64,000 bases of DNA from Kribbella rubisoli (GTDB lineage Bacteria > Actinomycetota > Actinomycetes > Propionibacteriales > Kribbellaceae): the NCBI RefSeq assembly GCF_004217145.1, contig NZ_SHKR01000011.1:682001-746000 (forward strand), written 5' to 3'. This document shows, piece after piece, positions 45,696-56,573 of this stretch. Within the stretch, counting starts at the first letter, position 1. Each line of letters starts with the position of its first letter. The position numbers were made by a program, and so were the translations under genes. The notes below the pieces were generated by a model, which saw only the letters and a list, made by a program, of their open reading frames with translations, did no database searches and had not been told where the DNA came from.

Positions 45696-46721
45696 CTACG
45701 GCGTGCGCGACAAGGCGACCGCGAGGCCGATCGTGCCGGCCATCACCAGCAGTTCGAGTACGGCGAGCCGCCGGAACGCGACCGGATCACCCGCCTCCAA
45801 CTGCGGCAGCGTGCTCTGCCGGTGCAGCTGCCCGATGATGACCAGCGTCGTGAACGCCAGGGTCTTGCCCAGCACCAACGCGCCGTACCCGCTCGTCACC
45901 CACTGCGTGATCAGGCCCCAGCCGTCCTGCCGGCCGCCGAGGTGGATCTCGGCCGTCAGCAGACCCGTGAGCCCGATCGTCACCGCGCACACCAGCGCGA
46001 GCGCGCTGAACACCTCGACAGCCTGGCGCGAACGCGAATACCGCAGTACGGCGCCCAATCCGCCGACCCACGCGGTCGCGGCGACAACGTGCACGACCAG
46101 CGAGGTCGTCGCGAGAACGGACCACGCGCTCGTCCGATCGAGCGCACCGTGCCCCGTCAGCAGTGGTCCCGTCAGAGCGGCAACCGTCAGTACGGCGGCA
46201 AGCCGCGCACCGCGCATCGTCTTCACGCCGCTCAACACAACAGCCAACACTGCGGTCAGTACGACGGCAGCCGCGAGGGCGCGCACCTGCGTGAGCTGAC
46301 CAGCCGGCTCGGCATGCTCCGCCAGATGCGACAGCGGTATGCCGAGAATCACTGTCGCCGTGGCGATCAACCCGCCGATGCTTGCCACCGCCCAGATCCC
46401 GGCCGCCAACGCCGCGTCCTGGCAGGCCCGAATCGCCTTACTGCCAAGCTTTCCGCCATCCGCAGGCAGGAACAGCAGCACCGCCAGCACCGCTCCGCCG
46501 GTGGCGACGGCGGACGCGTCGGCGACGATCCGCAGTACCGGAACCGCCCAGGACACACCGAGGCCGGCGCCGAGCAGCCCGTCCACCGCCCGCTGCGGCG
46601 CACCGCCCGCGGCGTACAGCGCCGCCACCATCACAACGATGCCGGAGGCAACCATCCCGAGGATGAGCCGGCCGGCCCGCCCGACGGGGCGGACGGTGGC
46701 GGGCGGCAGCGGTTTGCTCAT
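45696..46721 (-). CDS. copD: CopD-type copper-transport membrane protein
   Basis: A 341-residue integral membrane protein with eight predicted helices; the C-terminal half carries the CopD domain (VVHVVAATAWVGGLGAVLRY with conserved His, and GLLTAEIHLGG). CopD works with CopC in copper uptake or loading into the cytoplasm. ATG 46721 shares one base with the copC stop. In many actinobacteria CopC and CopD are adjacent or fused. Confidence 0.87.
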   Translation of the reverse strand: MSKPLPPATVRPVGRAGRLILGMVASGIVVMVAALYAAGGAPQRAVDGLLGAGLGVSWAVPVLRIVADASAVATGGAVLAVLLFLPADGGKLGSKAIRACQDAALAAGIWAVASIGGLIATATVILGIPLSHLAEHAEPAGQLTQVRALAAAVVLTAVLAVVLSGVKTMRGARLAAVLTVAALTGPLLTGHGALDRTSAWSVLATTSLVVHVVAATAWVGGLGAVLRYSRSRQAVEVFSALALVCAVTIGLTGLLTAEIHLGGRQDGWGLITQWVTSGYGALVLGKTLAFTTLVIIGQLHRQSTLPQLEAGDPVAFRRLAVLELLVMAGTIGLAVALSRTP

Positions 46722-47227
46722 CAGGCCGCCGGGCGACGACGGACGATGACGATCGCGAGCGCCACGACCACCAGCATCACCAGGCACATCGCGACGATCG
46801 TGACCATACTGCCGTTGCCCTCGGAGGCCGCCGGCGTACCGGCGGGCTGCGTGGCGGGATGACCGGCGTGCGTGACGCTGAAGGACCCGGAGATCGTGAT
46901 CGGGTGCCCGTCGGCCGATACGACCCGGGCCTCGACGGTGTACTTCCCGGCCTCGATCATCGCGCCGACCGGCTGGGTGACCGTGTTGTCGACCACCTCG
47001 GCGTCGCCGTTCGCGACGTTTTTACCGCTGGGCGAATTGACCTGCACCTGCGTCCCGTTCGACCCGACCGGTTCGTTGAAGGTCAGGATCACCTTCGTCG
47101 GCGGCGCGGCCATCGACGAACCGTCCGTCGGCGTCATCGACTCGAGCTTGGCGTGCGCCGCCGCCACGCCGGTGGAAACCACCAGCGTGAACAGCGACGC
47201 CACCAGAATTGCGATCAGTCGACGCAC
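46721..47227 (-). CDS. copC: CopC-like exported copper-binding protein
   Basis: A 168-residue protein: signal peptide (1-24) ending so that mature protein begins HAKLESMTPTDGSSM, the N-terminal His being a copper ligand in this family; VSADGHPITISGSFSV gives the second Asp-His element. A C-terminal membrane helix (SMVTIVAMCLVMLVVVALAIVIV) anchors it. GTG 47227 follows ycnI by two bases. Confidence 0.9.
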   Translation of the reverse strand: MRRLIAILVASLFTLVVSTGVAAAHAKLESMTPTDGSSMAAPPTKVILTFNEPVGSNGTQVQVNSPSGKNVANGDAEVVDNTVTQPVGAMIEAGKYTVEARVVSADGHPITISGSFSVTHAGHPATQPAGTPAASEGNGSMVTIVAMCLVMLVVVALAIVIVRRRPAA

Positions 47228-47229
47228 GG

Positions 47230-47919
47230 CTACTGCTTCTCCACAGGGGCAGAAGCCGGACGACGCGGCCGAAGCCCGAAGGCCAGGCCGATCAGCCCGA
47301 CGAGCAGCCCACCAGCGCCGAGCCAGCGCGCCAATGTGTCCGACGTACCCTCCGACGTTGTCGCCGCCACCGGAGTGAGAGCGGCCGCCAGCTTCAGCGT
47401 CGGCGCCGGGTGCTCGGGCTCGTCCGCACCGTCCTTGGCGACGTCGGACCACTTCACCACCTCACCGTCGCTGTAGGTCTGCACGGCGGGGAAGCTCAGC
47501 GAGTCGACCCCGTCCGGCAGCCGGCCGACCGACAACGCGAACTCGTCGAAGTCGTTCGCCGGGATGCCGCCCGCGGTCGCGGTCCAGGTGACCGTGGTGA
47601 TCGCCTTGGTCAGCGTCACGTCGCCGACCTTGACCTCGGCCGGCAGCTTCTCCTCTTTCTTCTCCACCTTCCATCCGTCCTTCACCTGCGCACCGACGGA
47701 CGCGAACGGATGGTCCTTGGGCAGGCTGACGACGAGCTTGGTGGTGCTGGTGTTGTCGGACTCGGTCGGCACGCGGAAGACCAGCTTCGCGTACCCGCCG
47801 GGCTTGGCGTCCGGGGAGGACACCGTGACGTGCGCGGACGCCGATCCCGCGGCGCCGATCACGACCAGCGCGGACGCCGCGACGATCGCGCCGGCGCGCA
47901 GGACGAATCTCTTGGGCAT
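47230..47919 (-). CDS. ycnI: YcnI-type (DUF1775) copper-binding protein
   Basis: A 229-residue exported protein: signal peptide (about 1-29) ending in SASA, mature N-terminus HVTVSSPDAKPGGYAKLVFRVPTE with the His that binds Cu in YcnI, a single DUF1775 beta-sandwich, and a C-terminal membrane helix (WLGAGGLLVGLIGLAFGL) with basic stop. ATG 47919 chosen over an upstream TTG. Confidence 0.9.
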   Translation of the reverse strand: MPKRFVLRAGAIVAASALVVIGAAGSASAHVTVSSPDAKPGGYAKLVFRVPTESDNTSTTKLVVSLPKDHPFASVGAQVKDGWKVEKKEEKLPAEVKVGDVTLTKAITTVTWTATAGGIPANDFDEFALSVGRLPDGVDSLSFPAVQTYSDGEVVKWSDVAKDGADEPEHPAPTLKLAAALTPVAATTSEGTSDTLARWLGAGGLLVGLIGLAFGLRPRRPASAPVEKQ

Positions 47920-47965
47920 GAGAGAACCTTTCAAGGCATACGAGTAATCCGGCCCGTAGGCCGGT

Positions 47966-48499
47966 TCAGACAGCAGCGATCACTCGTACGCCGGGAGGCC
48001 CGCGGCGGGAAACGTTCGACTCGAGCCATGACGCGGCAAGCCGCACCGGCGAGGACACCACGACGAACCTGCGGGCGCGCCCCGGCACCGGATGCAGAAC
48101 CGGCAGCCGGGGAAGGAACCGCGCGAAGATGCGTACGACGCGCGTGATCCAACGGTGGGCCTGGCTGACCGCAAGCACGCCGGCCATCAGGACCGAGAGG
48201 TGCGTGGCGGTCATCATCAAGCTGCTGCCGACACCTGGCGACATCGCCATTCCGTCGTGCATGCTCGCCGAGTCCAGCGTGACGTGCACGAACAGCTGGA
48301 CCGCGGCCAGGACGAGTGCCGTCAGCAACCGTTCCCCGGCGAGGTACTCCCCCAGCAGCCAGCACACCCCGGCCAGTGCAGCCAGCGGAGGTACGACGCC
48401 GAGCGGCACACCGCCGCCGCCCACGAGCACGTGACCGACCACCGCCACCGCGACGCTCAGCGCCGCGACCACGGACGTCGTCCTGCTCTCGGTCGGCAT
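47966..48499 (-). CDS. Small membrane protein heading the copper cluster
   Basis: A 177-residue protein with four predicted membrane helices in the first 120 residues. Between helices 3 and 4 is SASMHDGMAMSPGVG, a Met/His cluster like extracytoplasmic copper sites. The basic C-terminus lies inside the cell. ATG 48499 has GAGGGG eight bases upstream. Not recognised as a named family; context suggests copper handling. Confidence 0.75.
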   Translation of the reverse strand: MPTESRTTSVVAALSVAVAVVGHVLVGGGGVPLGVVPPLAALAGVCWLLGEYLAGERLLTALVLAAVQLFVHVTLDSASMHDGMAMSPGVGSSLMMTATHLSVLMAGVLAVSQAHRWITRVVRIFARFLPRLPVLHPVPGRARRFVVVSSPVRLAASWLESNVSRRGPPGVRVIAAV

Positions 48500-48613
48500 G
48501 TCATTCCCCTCGGCCACTCACTCTACGGACAGGAACGGGTCCGGGTTCCCTCGGTCGTCACCCGATGCTGACCCGCGGACCGCCGACCATGGAAAGAATC
48601 TTGCCGGATCGGT

Positions 48614-48639
48614 GCAACCTGGGGACGGGCCCACCACGT
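48614..48639 (+). promoter_or_regulatory. Candidate ECF-type autoregulatory promoter
   Basis: GCAACC, then 17 bases, then CGTTTG, 31 bp upstream of the sigma factor's GTG. The AAC...CGT pattern with this spacing is the general form of ECF promoters, which commonly drive the sigma gene itself. Confidence 0.45.
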
Positions 48640-48669
48640 TTGACCCGGCATGACTGGGGAGGGCTGCGG

Positions 48670-49194
48670 GTGAGGGCGGAGACCGAGCAGGACTACGTCG
48701 AGTTCGTCACGCATCAAGCTAACGCTCTGTGCCGGACCGCTTACCTGTTGTGCGGTGACTGGCGTCGAGCCGAGGACGCGACCCAGGAGGCTCTCATCCG
48801 GCTGTATCGCGTCTGGGGGCGGATCCAGCGCAAAGGCGCTGTCGGTGCGTACGCGCGGAAGGTCGTGGTCTCGACGACCCTCGACGCGCTGCGCCGCAAA
48901 TCGAGCCAAGAGGTCGTCGGTGGCGACGACTACTTCGTCAACGAGACCGAGCGCACCGATCCGCTCGGCGTACTCGAGGACCGCCTCGTGATCACCAAGG
49001 CCCTGGCCGAACTCCCTCCCCGGCAGCGTGCCTGCGTCGTACTGCGGTATTTCGACGAACTGTCCGTCGAGGAAACCGCCGCCGCCCTCGACTGCCGCCC
49101 CGGGACGGTGAAGAGCCAGACGTTGCGCGCCTTGGAGAAACTGCGTACGCACCCGGCCCTCGCCGAGCTTTCCGACCTGGCTGTGAGGGGTTGA
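48670..49194 (+). CDS. SigE-family ECF RNA polymerase sigma factor
   Basis: A 174-residue ECF sigma. Region 2 is about 5-70 (YVEFVTHQANALCRTAYLLCGDWRRAEDATQEALIRLY with the DATQE motif); region 4 about 115-165 (LAELPPRQRACVVLRYFDELSVEETAAALDCRPGTVKSQTLRALEKL). GTG 48670 is used because GGGGAGGG lies seven bases upstream. It is followed one base later by its probable membrane partner. Confidence 0.9.
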   Translation: MRAETEQDYVEFVTHQANALCRTAYLLCGDWRRAEDATQEALIRLYRVWGRIQRKGAVGAYARKVVVSTTLDALRRKSSQEVVGGDDYFVNETERTDPLGVLEDRLVITKALAELPPRQRACVVLRYFDELSVEETAAALDCRPGTVKSQTLRALEKLRTHPALAELSDLAVRG

Positions 49195-49195
49195 G

Positions 49196-49963
49196 ATGAC
49201 AACTGAACTGAAGACCTTGCTGGGCCAGGCCGCCGATCGCCCCGCGACGTTCACGCCGGACGTGGCGGACCTGGTCGCCGCCGGACGGCACCGTACGCGG
49301 GTCCGCCGCGCCGTGATCTCGGGCGCGACGGCAGCTACCACTGCAACCGCCGTCATCGCCGTACTGCTGGTAGGACATCTCGGCAGGACCGCACCGCAGC
49401 CGGCGACCATAGCCCAGCCGAAGATGGTCACCGACCTGTGTGCCAAGTCCGACGACTTCTTCCGGACCGCGAACGACGACGCTTGGCGCCGGGAGGTGGT
49501 CAGCACCTGGACCGACAAAGTGGTCGAGGTGACCGACCTCGACGGCGCGATCACGGTACGACGCTCGCCGGACGGTTCGCAGTACGCGTACTGCGTGGCC
49601 GGAGTACCGATCAACGGCCGGCCGCTGGGTGGTTTCGGCGCGACGCTGCTCAACGTCGGCATCGTCACGCGCCCGTACCAGATCCAGCGCTACTGGAGCA
49701 TGGCGTGCGGCGACGAGCCGGTCGACCGAGACGACCGGAGCACGTTGTGCATGGGAGTGCGTTACAGCTACGCGGGCCGGGTGCCGGAGGGAGTCACCCG
49801 GATCGCGTTCTCGGGCCTCGGGCAACATGCCGACGCCACCATCAAGGACGGCTACTGGGTCCACCGCGTGTACACCGACGACATCAGGAACGGGACCACC
49901 GACCCGATCTACATCACCATGTACAACGACTCCGGGAAGCAGGTGTTCAAGGAGCGGTACTGA
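49196..49963 (+). CDS. Single-pass membrane protein, probable anti-sigma partner
   Basis: A 255-residue protein: cytosolic N-terminus (1-38), one membrane helix (about 39-60), then an extracytoplasmic domain with no recognised fold and four Cys. No HxxxCxxC zinc motif. The one-base gap after the sigma gene and the topology are those of anti-sigma partners of SigE-type factors, but the cytosolic part is short. Confidence 0.75.
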   Translation: MTTELKTLLGQAADRPATFTPDVADLVAAGRHRTRVRRAVISGATAATTATAVIAVLLVGHLGRTAPQPATIAQPKMVTDLCAKSDDFFRTANDDAWRREVVSTWTDKVVEVTDLDGAITVRRSPDGSQYAYCVAGVPINGRPLGGFGATLLNVGIVTRPYQIQRYWSMACGDEPVDRDDRSTLCMGVRYSYAGRVPEGVTRIAFSGLGQHADATIKDGYWVHRVYTDDIRNGTTDPIYITMYNDSGKQVFKERY

Positions 49964-49983
49964 CTCTTTGCGATGATGTCCGG

Positions 49984-50820
49984 ATGGACGTAGCGGTGCT
50001 GGAGATCGGGGGAAGCCACGTCACGGCGGCCGTGGTGCGGCCGGCGACATGGGACGTGACCGAGGTGGACCGGGCCAAGCTCGAGTCCCAGGCGGCCGCG
50101 GAGGTGGTGGTCGGGCAGCTCGCGGAAACGGCCCGGAAGTTGCCGCTGGCAAACGGTCTGGCGGTCGCGCTGCCCGGCCCGTTCGACTTCGGTACGGGCG
50201 TGGCGTGGTACCGCGGGCAGGGCAAGTTCGACCAGCTGTACGGGTTCAACCTCGGCGCCGCGCTGAGCGCCGAGCTCGGCATCGACCGGCTCCTGTTCAT
50301 GAACGACGCGGAGGCGTTCGCGGTCGGTGAGTGGACGGCGGGCGAGGTCCGCGGCGTCGAGCACTGCCTCGGCGTCACGATCGGCACCGGCATCGGTACG
50401 GCGTTCCTTGCCGACGGACTGGTGGTCCGCGAGGGCGGCACGGTCCCGCCGGGCGGCGAGCTCTACAAGACGACGTACGCCGGGAAGCCGCTCGAGGACT
50501 CGATCTCGGCGCGCGCGATCCTCCGCCGGTACGCCGACCGCACCGGGACCGAGGCCGCCGGCGTCAAGGAGATCGCCGACCAGGCCCGGGCCGGCGACAC
50601 CGCCGCACACGAGGTGCTGACGGCGTGTTTCACCGACCTGGCCGCCGCCCTCGAGCCCTGGCTGGCCCGCTTCGCCGTGACGAAGACCGTCCTCGGCGGC
50701 TCCATCTCCGGCGCCTTCGACCTCGTCACCCCGGCCCTCCCCTTCCCGGTCTCCGCCACCCACGACACCGAGCACTCCGCCCTGATCGGCGCCGCGGCGC
50801 ACTACCTGCGCAGTGCGTGA
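49984..50820 (+). CDS. ROK family sugar kinase-like protein
   Basis: A 278-residue ROK protein without DNA-binding domain. Nucleotide and sugar sites: LEIGGSHVTAAVV, LAVALPGPFDFGTGVAWYRGQGKF, FMNDAEAFAVGEW and GVTIGTGIGTAFLADG. The usual zinc motif CxCGxxGCxE is missing; in its place is VPPGGELYKTTYAGKPLEDSI. Likely a cytosolic sugar or sugar-derivative kinase; substrate unknown. Confidence 0.84.
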   Translation: MDVAVLEIGGSHVTAAVVRPATWDVTEVDRAKLESQAAAEVVVGQLAETARKLPLANGLAVALPGPFDFGTGVAWYRGQGKFDQLYGFNLGAALSAELGIDRLLFMNDAEAFAVGEWTAGEVRGVEHCLGVTIGTGIGTAFLADGLVVREGGTVPPGGELYKTTYAGKPLEDSISARAILRRYADRTGTEAAGVKEIADQARAGDTAAHEVLTACFTDLAAALEPWLARFAVTKTVLGGSISGAFDLVTPALPFPVSATHDTEHSALIGAAAHYLRSA

Positions 50821-50943
50821 CGGATCTGCAGGCCATCACAATCCACCGAATCCCTCGCAGCCCCGCGGGCGGCGGGCCGGAGGCAGCGATTGTGGTGGCC
50901 TGGGGATCCGGCCGTTGTCGGTCGGCGTGGGTAGGTTGACGCC

Positions 50944-51633
50944 ATGGCAACCAGGAAGTCCGCCGCAGCGATCGCCGGACCTCGACTGCGCTCGCAGCTC
51001 GAGCCGGCCACGCCCACGCCCGACGACATCGATGACGAGCAGCGGTTGCTCGACCTCGCACTGGACGACCTGGATCTCAGCGACCTGGAGGCCGAGCACG
51101 TCGAGATCAGCGGGTGCCGGCTGACCCGGTGCAAGCTGGCCGGGTCCGACCTGGACAAACTGATCCTGGTCGACACGGAGCTGGCCCAGTGCGACCTCGC
51201 GAACGCCCGCTGGGCGGACGCGGCGCTGACCCGGGTGGCGATCTCGGCGTCGCGGATGATCGGGTTCGCCGGGTCCGGGGCGAGCTTGCAGCACACAACG
51301 GTCCGGGACAGCGTGCTCGACTTCGGGTCATTCCGGTTCGCGAAGTTCGTGAAGGTCGAGTTCGCCGACTGCCGGCTGCAGAACGCCGACTTCGTCTCCG
51401 CGGACCTGACCGGGACGGTGTTCCGTGGCTGCGACCTGTCCGGCGTGGAGTTCTCCCAGGTCAAGGCGGCCAAGGCGGTGTTCATCGACTGCACCTGGGA
51501 CGGCGCCAAGGGCCTGGCCTCGCTGGCCGGTGCGACGGTCGCGGCGGCATCCCCGATCGACACGTTGGCGTTCACCAGCGCGGTCACCGTGGCGAGCGGT
51601 ATCACACTTGCTCACCCCGACGAGCTCGACTGA
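50944..51633 (+). CDS. Pentapeptide-repeat protein
   Basis: A 229-residue protein whose residues about 40-170 repeat A/C-(D/N)-L/F-x-x units (ADFVSADLTGTVFRGCDLSG), forming a right-handed quadrilateral beta-helix. Some relatives mimic DNA and protect gyrase (Qnr, MfpA); no direct evidence for that here. Monocistronic. Confidence 0.88.
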   Translation: MATRKSAAAIAGPRLRSQLEPATPTPDDIDDEQRLLDLALDDLDLSDLEAEHVEISGCRLTRCKLAGSDLDKLILVDTELAQCDLANARWADAALTRVAISASRMIGFAGSGASLQHTTVRDSVLDFGSFRFAKFVKVEFADCRLQNADFVSADLTGTVFRGCDLSGVEFSQVKAAKAVFIDCTWDGAKGLASLAGATVAAASPIDTLAFTSAVTVASGITLAHPDELD

Positions 51634-51710
51634 CTGATCTCCGCAGCCGAGCCCCGCACGGGGCGTGAGCCTGCCCACGCCGGGGACGGCCCGGCCGGAA
51701 CGCCCATTAG

Positions 51711-53936
<2,226 letters not shown>

Positions 53937-53949
53937 CCCAGCAGAACGC

Positions 53950-53982
53950 AGCGCCCGGTGCCCCATGTGGTCACCGGGCGCT
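53950..53982. terminator. Bidirectional hairpin terminator
   Basis: 11-bp perfect arms AGCGCCCGGTG/CACCGGGCGCT with an 11-base loop, between the convergent icd and phosphoesterase genes. Confidence 0.85.
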
Positions 53983-53989
53983 TCGGCGT

Positions 53990-55003
53990 TCAGGAGGTGA
54001 ACGGGACCCGCGTCCAGGTCAGAACGGCGGGATTGTGGGAGTCGATCGTGACGCGCAGGTAGTCGTTGTCGCCGGTCGACCCGTCCACGGTGATACGCGA
54101 CAAGTTCTCCACCGGCGTGGTGACGCCGTAGAACTTGGTCCACGCCGAGCTCGCCGCGAGCGGCTTGTCGCTGTTGTAGACGTGGCTGTCGCCGTTGAAC
54201 AGGTAGACCGGGCCGCGGAAGTTCGCCGCCTCGCGGGCGATCTCCTGCACGATCGGCTGGAACGCGTAGTAGTCCGCGAAGGCCGGGTTCGTCACGGTCG
54301 GGTCGAACATGTCTGCCTGGGTCAGCAGCACCACGGCCTTGTTGTGGTCGTCGCGGGCCTGGGCGAACGTGTCGTGGATGCTCTGCATCACTGCCGACGT
54401 CCGGTTCAGCACCTCGGCGGCCTGCTCGGGCGTCGGCGCGGTCTTGCCGGTCCACGGCGCCATACTGTTGTTGCTGCCAACGATGTGCAGAGCCGCGAAG
54501 GCGACGTCGTCCCGGGTGAACCGGACGTCTTCCGGGATGCCCTGCGCCGCTTGGGTCTCGACCTTCGCCGGGTGCCGCCCCAGCGTCCGGCCGGGCTGCG
54601 GGAAGAACACCTGCCGGACCTTCGCGAGCCGCTCCAACGGGTTGTAGCCGCCGTTGTTGGCCCGGTGGCAGTCGGTCCACTCGTTGTCGCCGACGGTGTA
54701 GACGAACGGGTCCGCGAACCGGTCGAACTGCGACTTCACCTGCGCGAAGTACTCATCGCTGCAGACCGACGAGCCGTCCTTGATGTCGCCGAGGTGGGTG
54801 ACCAGCTTGACCGGCTTGTCCGCGTTGATCTGGTCGACCACCTTCGGGAACCGGGCGATCTGCGCCGGGCCGTAGGGAATGTCGCCGATCACGGCGAAGG
54901 TGTAGGTCTGTGGTCCCCGGTCTGCGGCAGCGGACGGAATGCCGACCGCCAGCCCGACCAGAGCCAGACAAGCAGAGATCACAGGCGCACGACGTACTCT
55001 CAC
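53990..55003 (-). CDS. Secreted metallophosphoesterase-like protein
   Basis: A 337-residue exported protein: signal peptide (1-27, cleavage after AAA), then a calcineurin-like core with FAVIGDIPYG, VTHLGDIKDG, VGDNEWTDC (replacing the canonical GNHE with GDNEW) and FNGDSHVYN. Such secreted phosphoesterases act on extracellular phospho-compounds; specificity unknown. GTG 55003. Confidence 0.82.
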   Translation of the reverse strand: MRVRRAPVISACLALVGLAVGIPSAAADRGPQTYTFAVIGDIPYGPAQIARFPKVVDQINADKPVKLVTHLGDIKDGSSVCSDEYFAQVKSQFDRFADPFVYTVGDNEWTDCHRANNGGYNPLERLAKVRQVFFPQPGRTLGRHPAKVETQAAQGIPEDVRFTRDDVAFAALHIVGSNNSMAPWTGKTAPTPEQAAEVLNRTSAVMQSIHDTFAQARDDHNKAVVLLTQADMFDPTVTNPAFADYYAFQPIVQEIAREAANFRGPVYLFNGDSHVYNSDKPLAASSAWTKFYGVTTPVENLSRITVDGSTGDNDYLRVTIDSHNPAVLTWTRVPFTS

Positions 55004-55160
55004 AGTGTTCCTCCAGGTACGAGCGGATACGGGCCAACCTTTCGATCCGGTGATGAACGCCGGTGCACAGCGGCATGAACTTCACTGCCTGAGAGCCCGC
55101 TGAAGGCCCGCGCGAGAAATGCGTGGCCGGACCATCGATCGCCTTCCTACACTGGCGGGC

Positions 55161-56573
55161 ATGACTACGACCCGTTCCGTGCTTGCTTCGCAGGCTACGG
55201 ACTACCCCCGATGGTTCCAGGATGTGATTGCCAAAGCCGAGCTCGCCGACAACGGGCCCGTGCGGGGGACCATGGTCGTACGACCGTATGGCTACGGGAT
55301 CTGGGAACTGTTGCAGGAGGCAATGAACCGCCGCATCAAAGCAACCGGCGCCGAAAACGCCTACTTCCCCCTCCTGATCCCCGAGAGCTACCTCCAACGT
55401 GAAGCCGAGCATGTAGAAGGCTTCAGCCCCGAGCTCGCCGTGGTAACGCACGCTGGCGGCAAACAACTCGAGGAACCCGCCGTCATCCGCCCCACCTCGG
55501 AAACCGTCATCGGCGAGTACATGGCGAAGTGGATCCAGAGCTACCGCGACCTCCCCCTCCTCCTCAACCAATGGGCCAACGCGGTCCGCTGGGAGCTGCG
55601 CCCCCGCCTGTTCCTGCGCACCACCGAGTTCCTCTGGCAGGAAGGCCACACCGCACACGCCACCTTCGAGGACGCCCGCGCGTACGCCACCAAGGTCCTG
55701 TACGACGTCTATCGCGACGTCATGGTCAACGTCCTCGCGATCCCGGTCACCCCCGGCCGCAAGACCCGCCGCGAACGCTTCGCCGGCGCGATCAACACCA
55801 TGACCCTCGAGGCGATGACCGGCGACGGCAAAGCCCTGCAGATGTGCACGTCCCACGAACTCGGCCAGAACTTCGCCCGCGCCTTCGACATCAACTATCT
55901 GTCGAGCGACGGCGAACGCGAGCTTGCCTGGACCACGTCCTGGGGCAGCACCACCCGCATGGTCGGCGGCCTGATCATGGTGCACGGCGACGACGCCGGC
56001 CTCCGCGTCCCACCCACGGTCGCGCCGATCCAGGTCGTCGTGCTCGCCGTCAGGGACGAAACGGTCGAGGCTGCCCAGCGCATCGTTAAGGACCTCGAGG
56101 CCGCCGGCCTGCGCGTGCTGGTCGACGATCGCACCGACCAGCCGTTCGGCCGCCGCGCGGTCAACTGGGAGCTCAAGGGCGTCCCGATCCGGATCGAGCT
56201 CGGCCCGCGCGATCTGGCGGCCGACGCGGCAACCGTCGTACGCCGTCTCCGCGACTCCACCAAGACCGCCGTCAACCTTTCCGAGCTCACGTCAACCGTC
56301 GTCAACGCAATCGACGCCGACCAGGCGCATCTCCTGGAGGAAGCGACGGCTCGCCACACCGCACGCACCACTGCCGTGGCGACTGTCGACGAGGCCGTGG
56401 AAGCAGCCGCAGCCGGCTGGGCCAGCCTGCCGTACGCCGCAATCGGCGAGGAGGGCGAGGACCGTCTGGCCGAGTCCGGCATGACGGTCCGCTGCCTCCA
56501 ACGCCCAGACGGCACCCTGCCGCTGGACGAGACCGAACCCGACCTGATCGCGTACGTCGCCCGCTCCTACTAG
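55161..56573 (+). CDS. proS: Prolyl-tRNA synthetase, archaeal/eukaryotic type (ProS type 3)
   Basis: A 470-residue class II synthetase. Motif 2 region is RWELRPRLFLRTTEFLWQEGHTAHA, with RPTSETVIGEYM; there is no bacterial editing insertion between motifs 2 and 3. The anticodon domain (IQVVVLAVRDE...) and a C-terminal module ending in ...ARSY, the terminal Tyr typical of the type, follow. The zinc Cys4 cluster of many type-3 enzymes appears reduced to a single Cys. ATG 55161. It overlaps the convergent GH2 gene by four bases. Confidence 0.93.
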   Translation: MTTTRSVLASQATDYPRWFQDVIAKAELADNGPVRGTMVVRPYGYGIWELLQEAMNRRIKATGAENAYFPLLIPESYLQREAEHVEGFSPELAVVTHAGGKQLEEPAVIRPTSETVIGEYMAKWIQSYRDLPLLLNQWANAVRWELRPRLFLRTTEFLWQEGHTAHATFEDARAYATKVLYDVYRDVMVNVLAIPVTPGRKTRRERFAGAINTMTLEAMTGDGKALQMCTSHELGQNFARAFDINYLSSDGERELAWTTSWGSTTRMVGGLIMVHGDDAGLRVPPTVAPIQVVVLAVRDETVEAAQRIVKDLEAAGLRVLVDDRTDQPFGRRAVNWELKGVPIRIELGPRDLAADAATVVRRLRDSTKTAVNLSELTSTVVNAIDADQAHLLEEATARHTARTTAVATVDEAVEAAAAGWASLPYAAIGEEGEDRLAESGMTVRCLQRPDGTLPLDETEPDLIAYVARSY

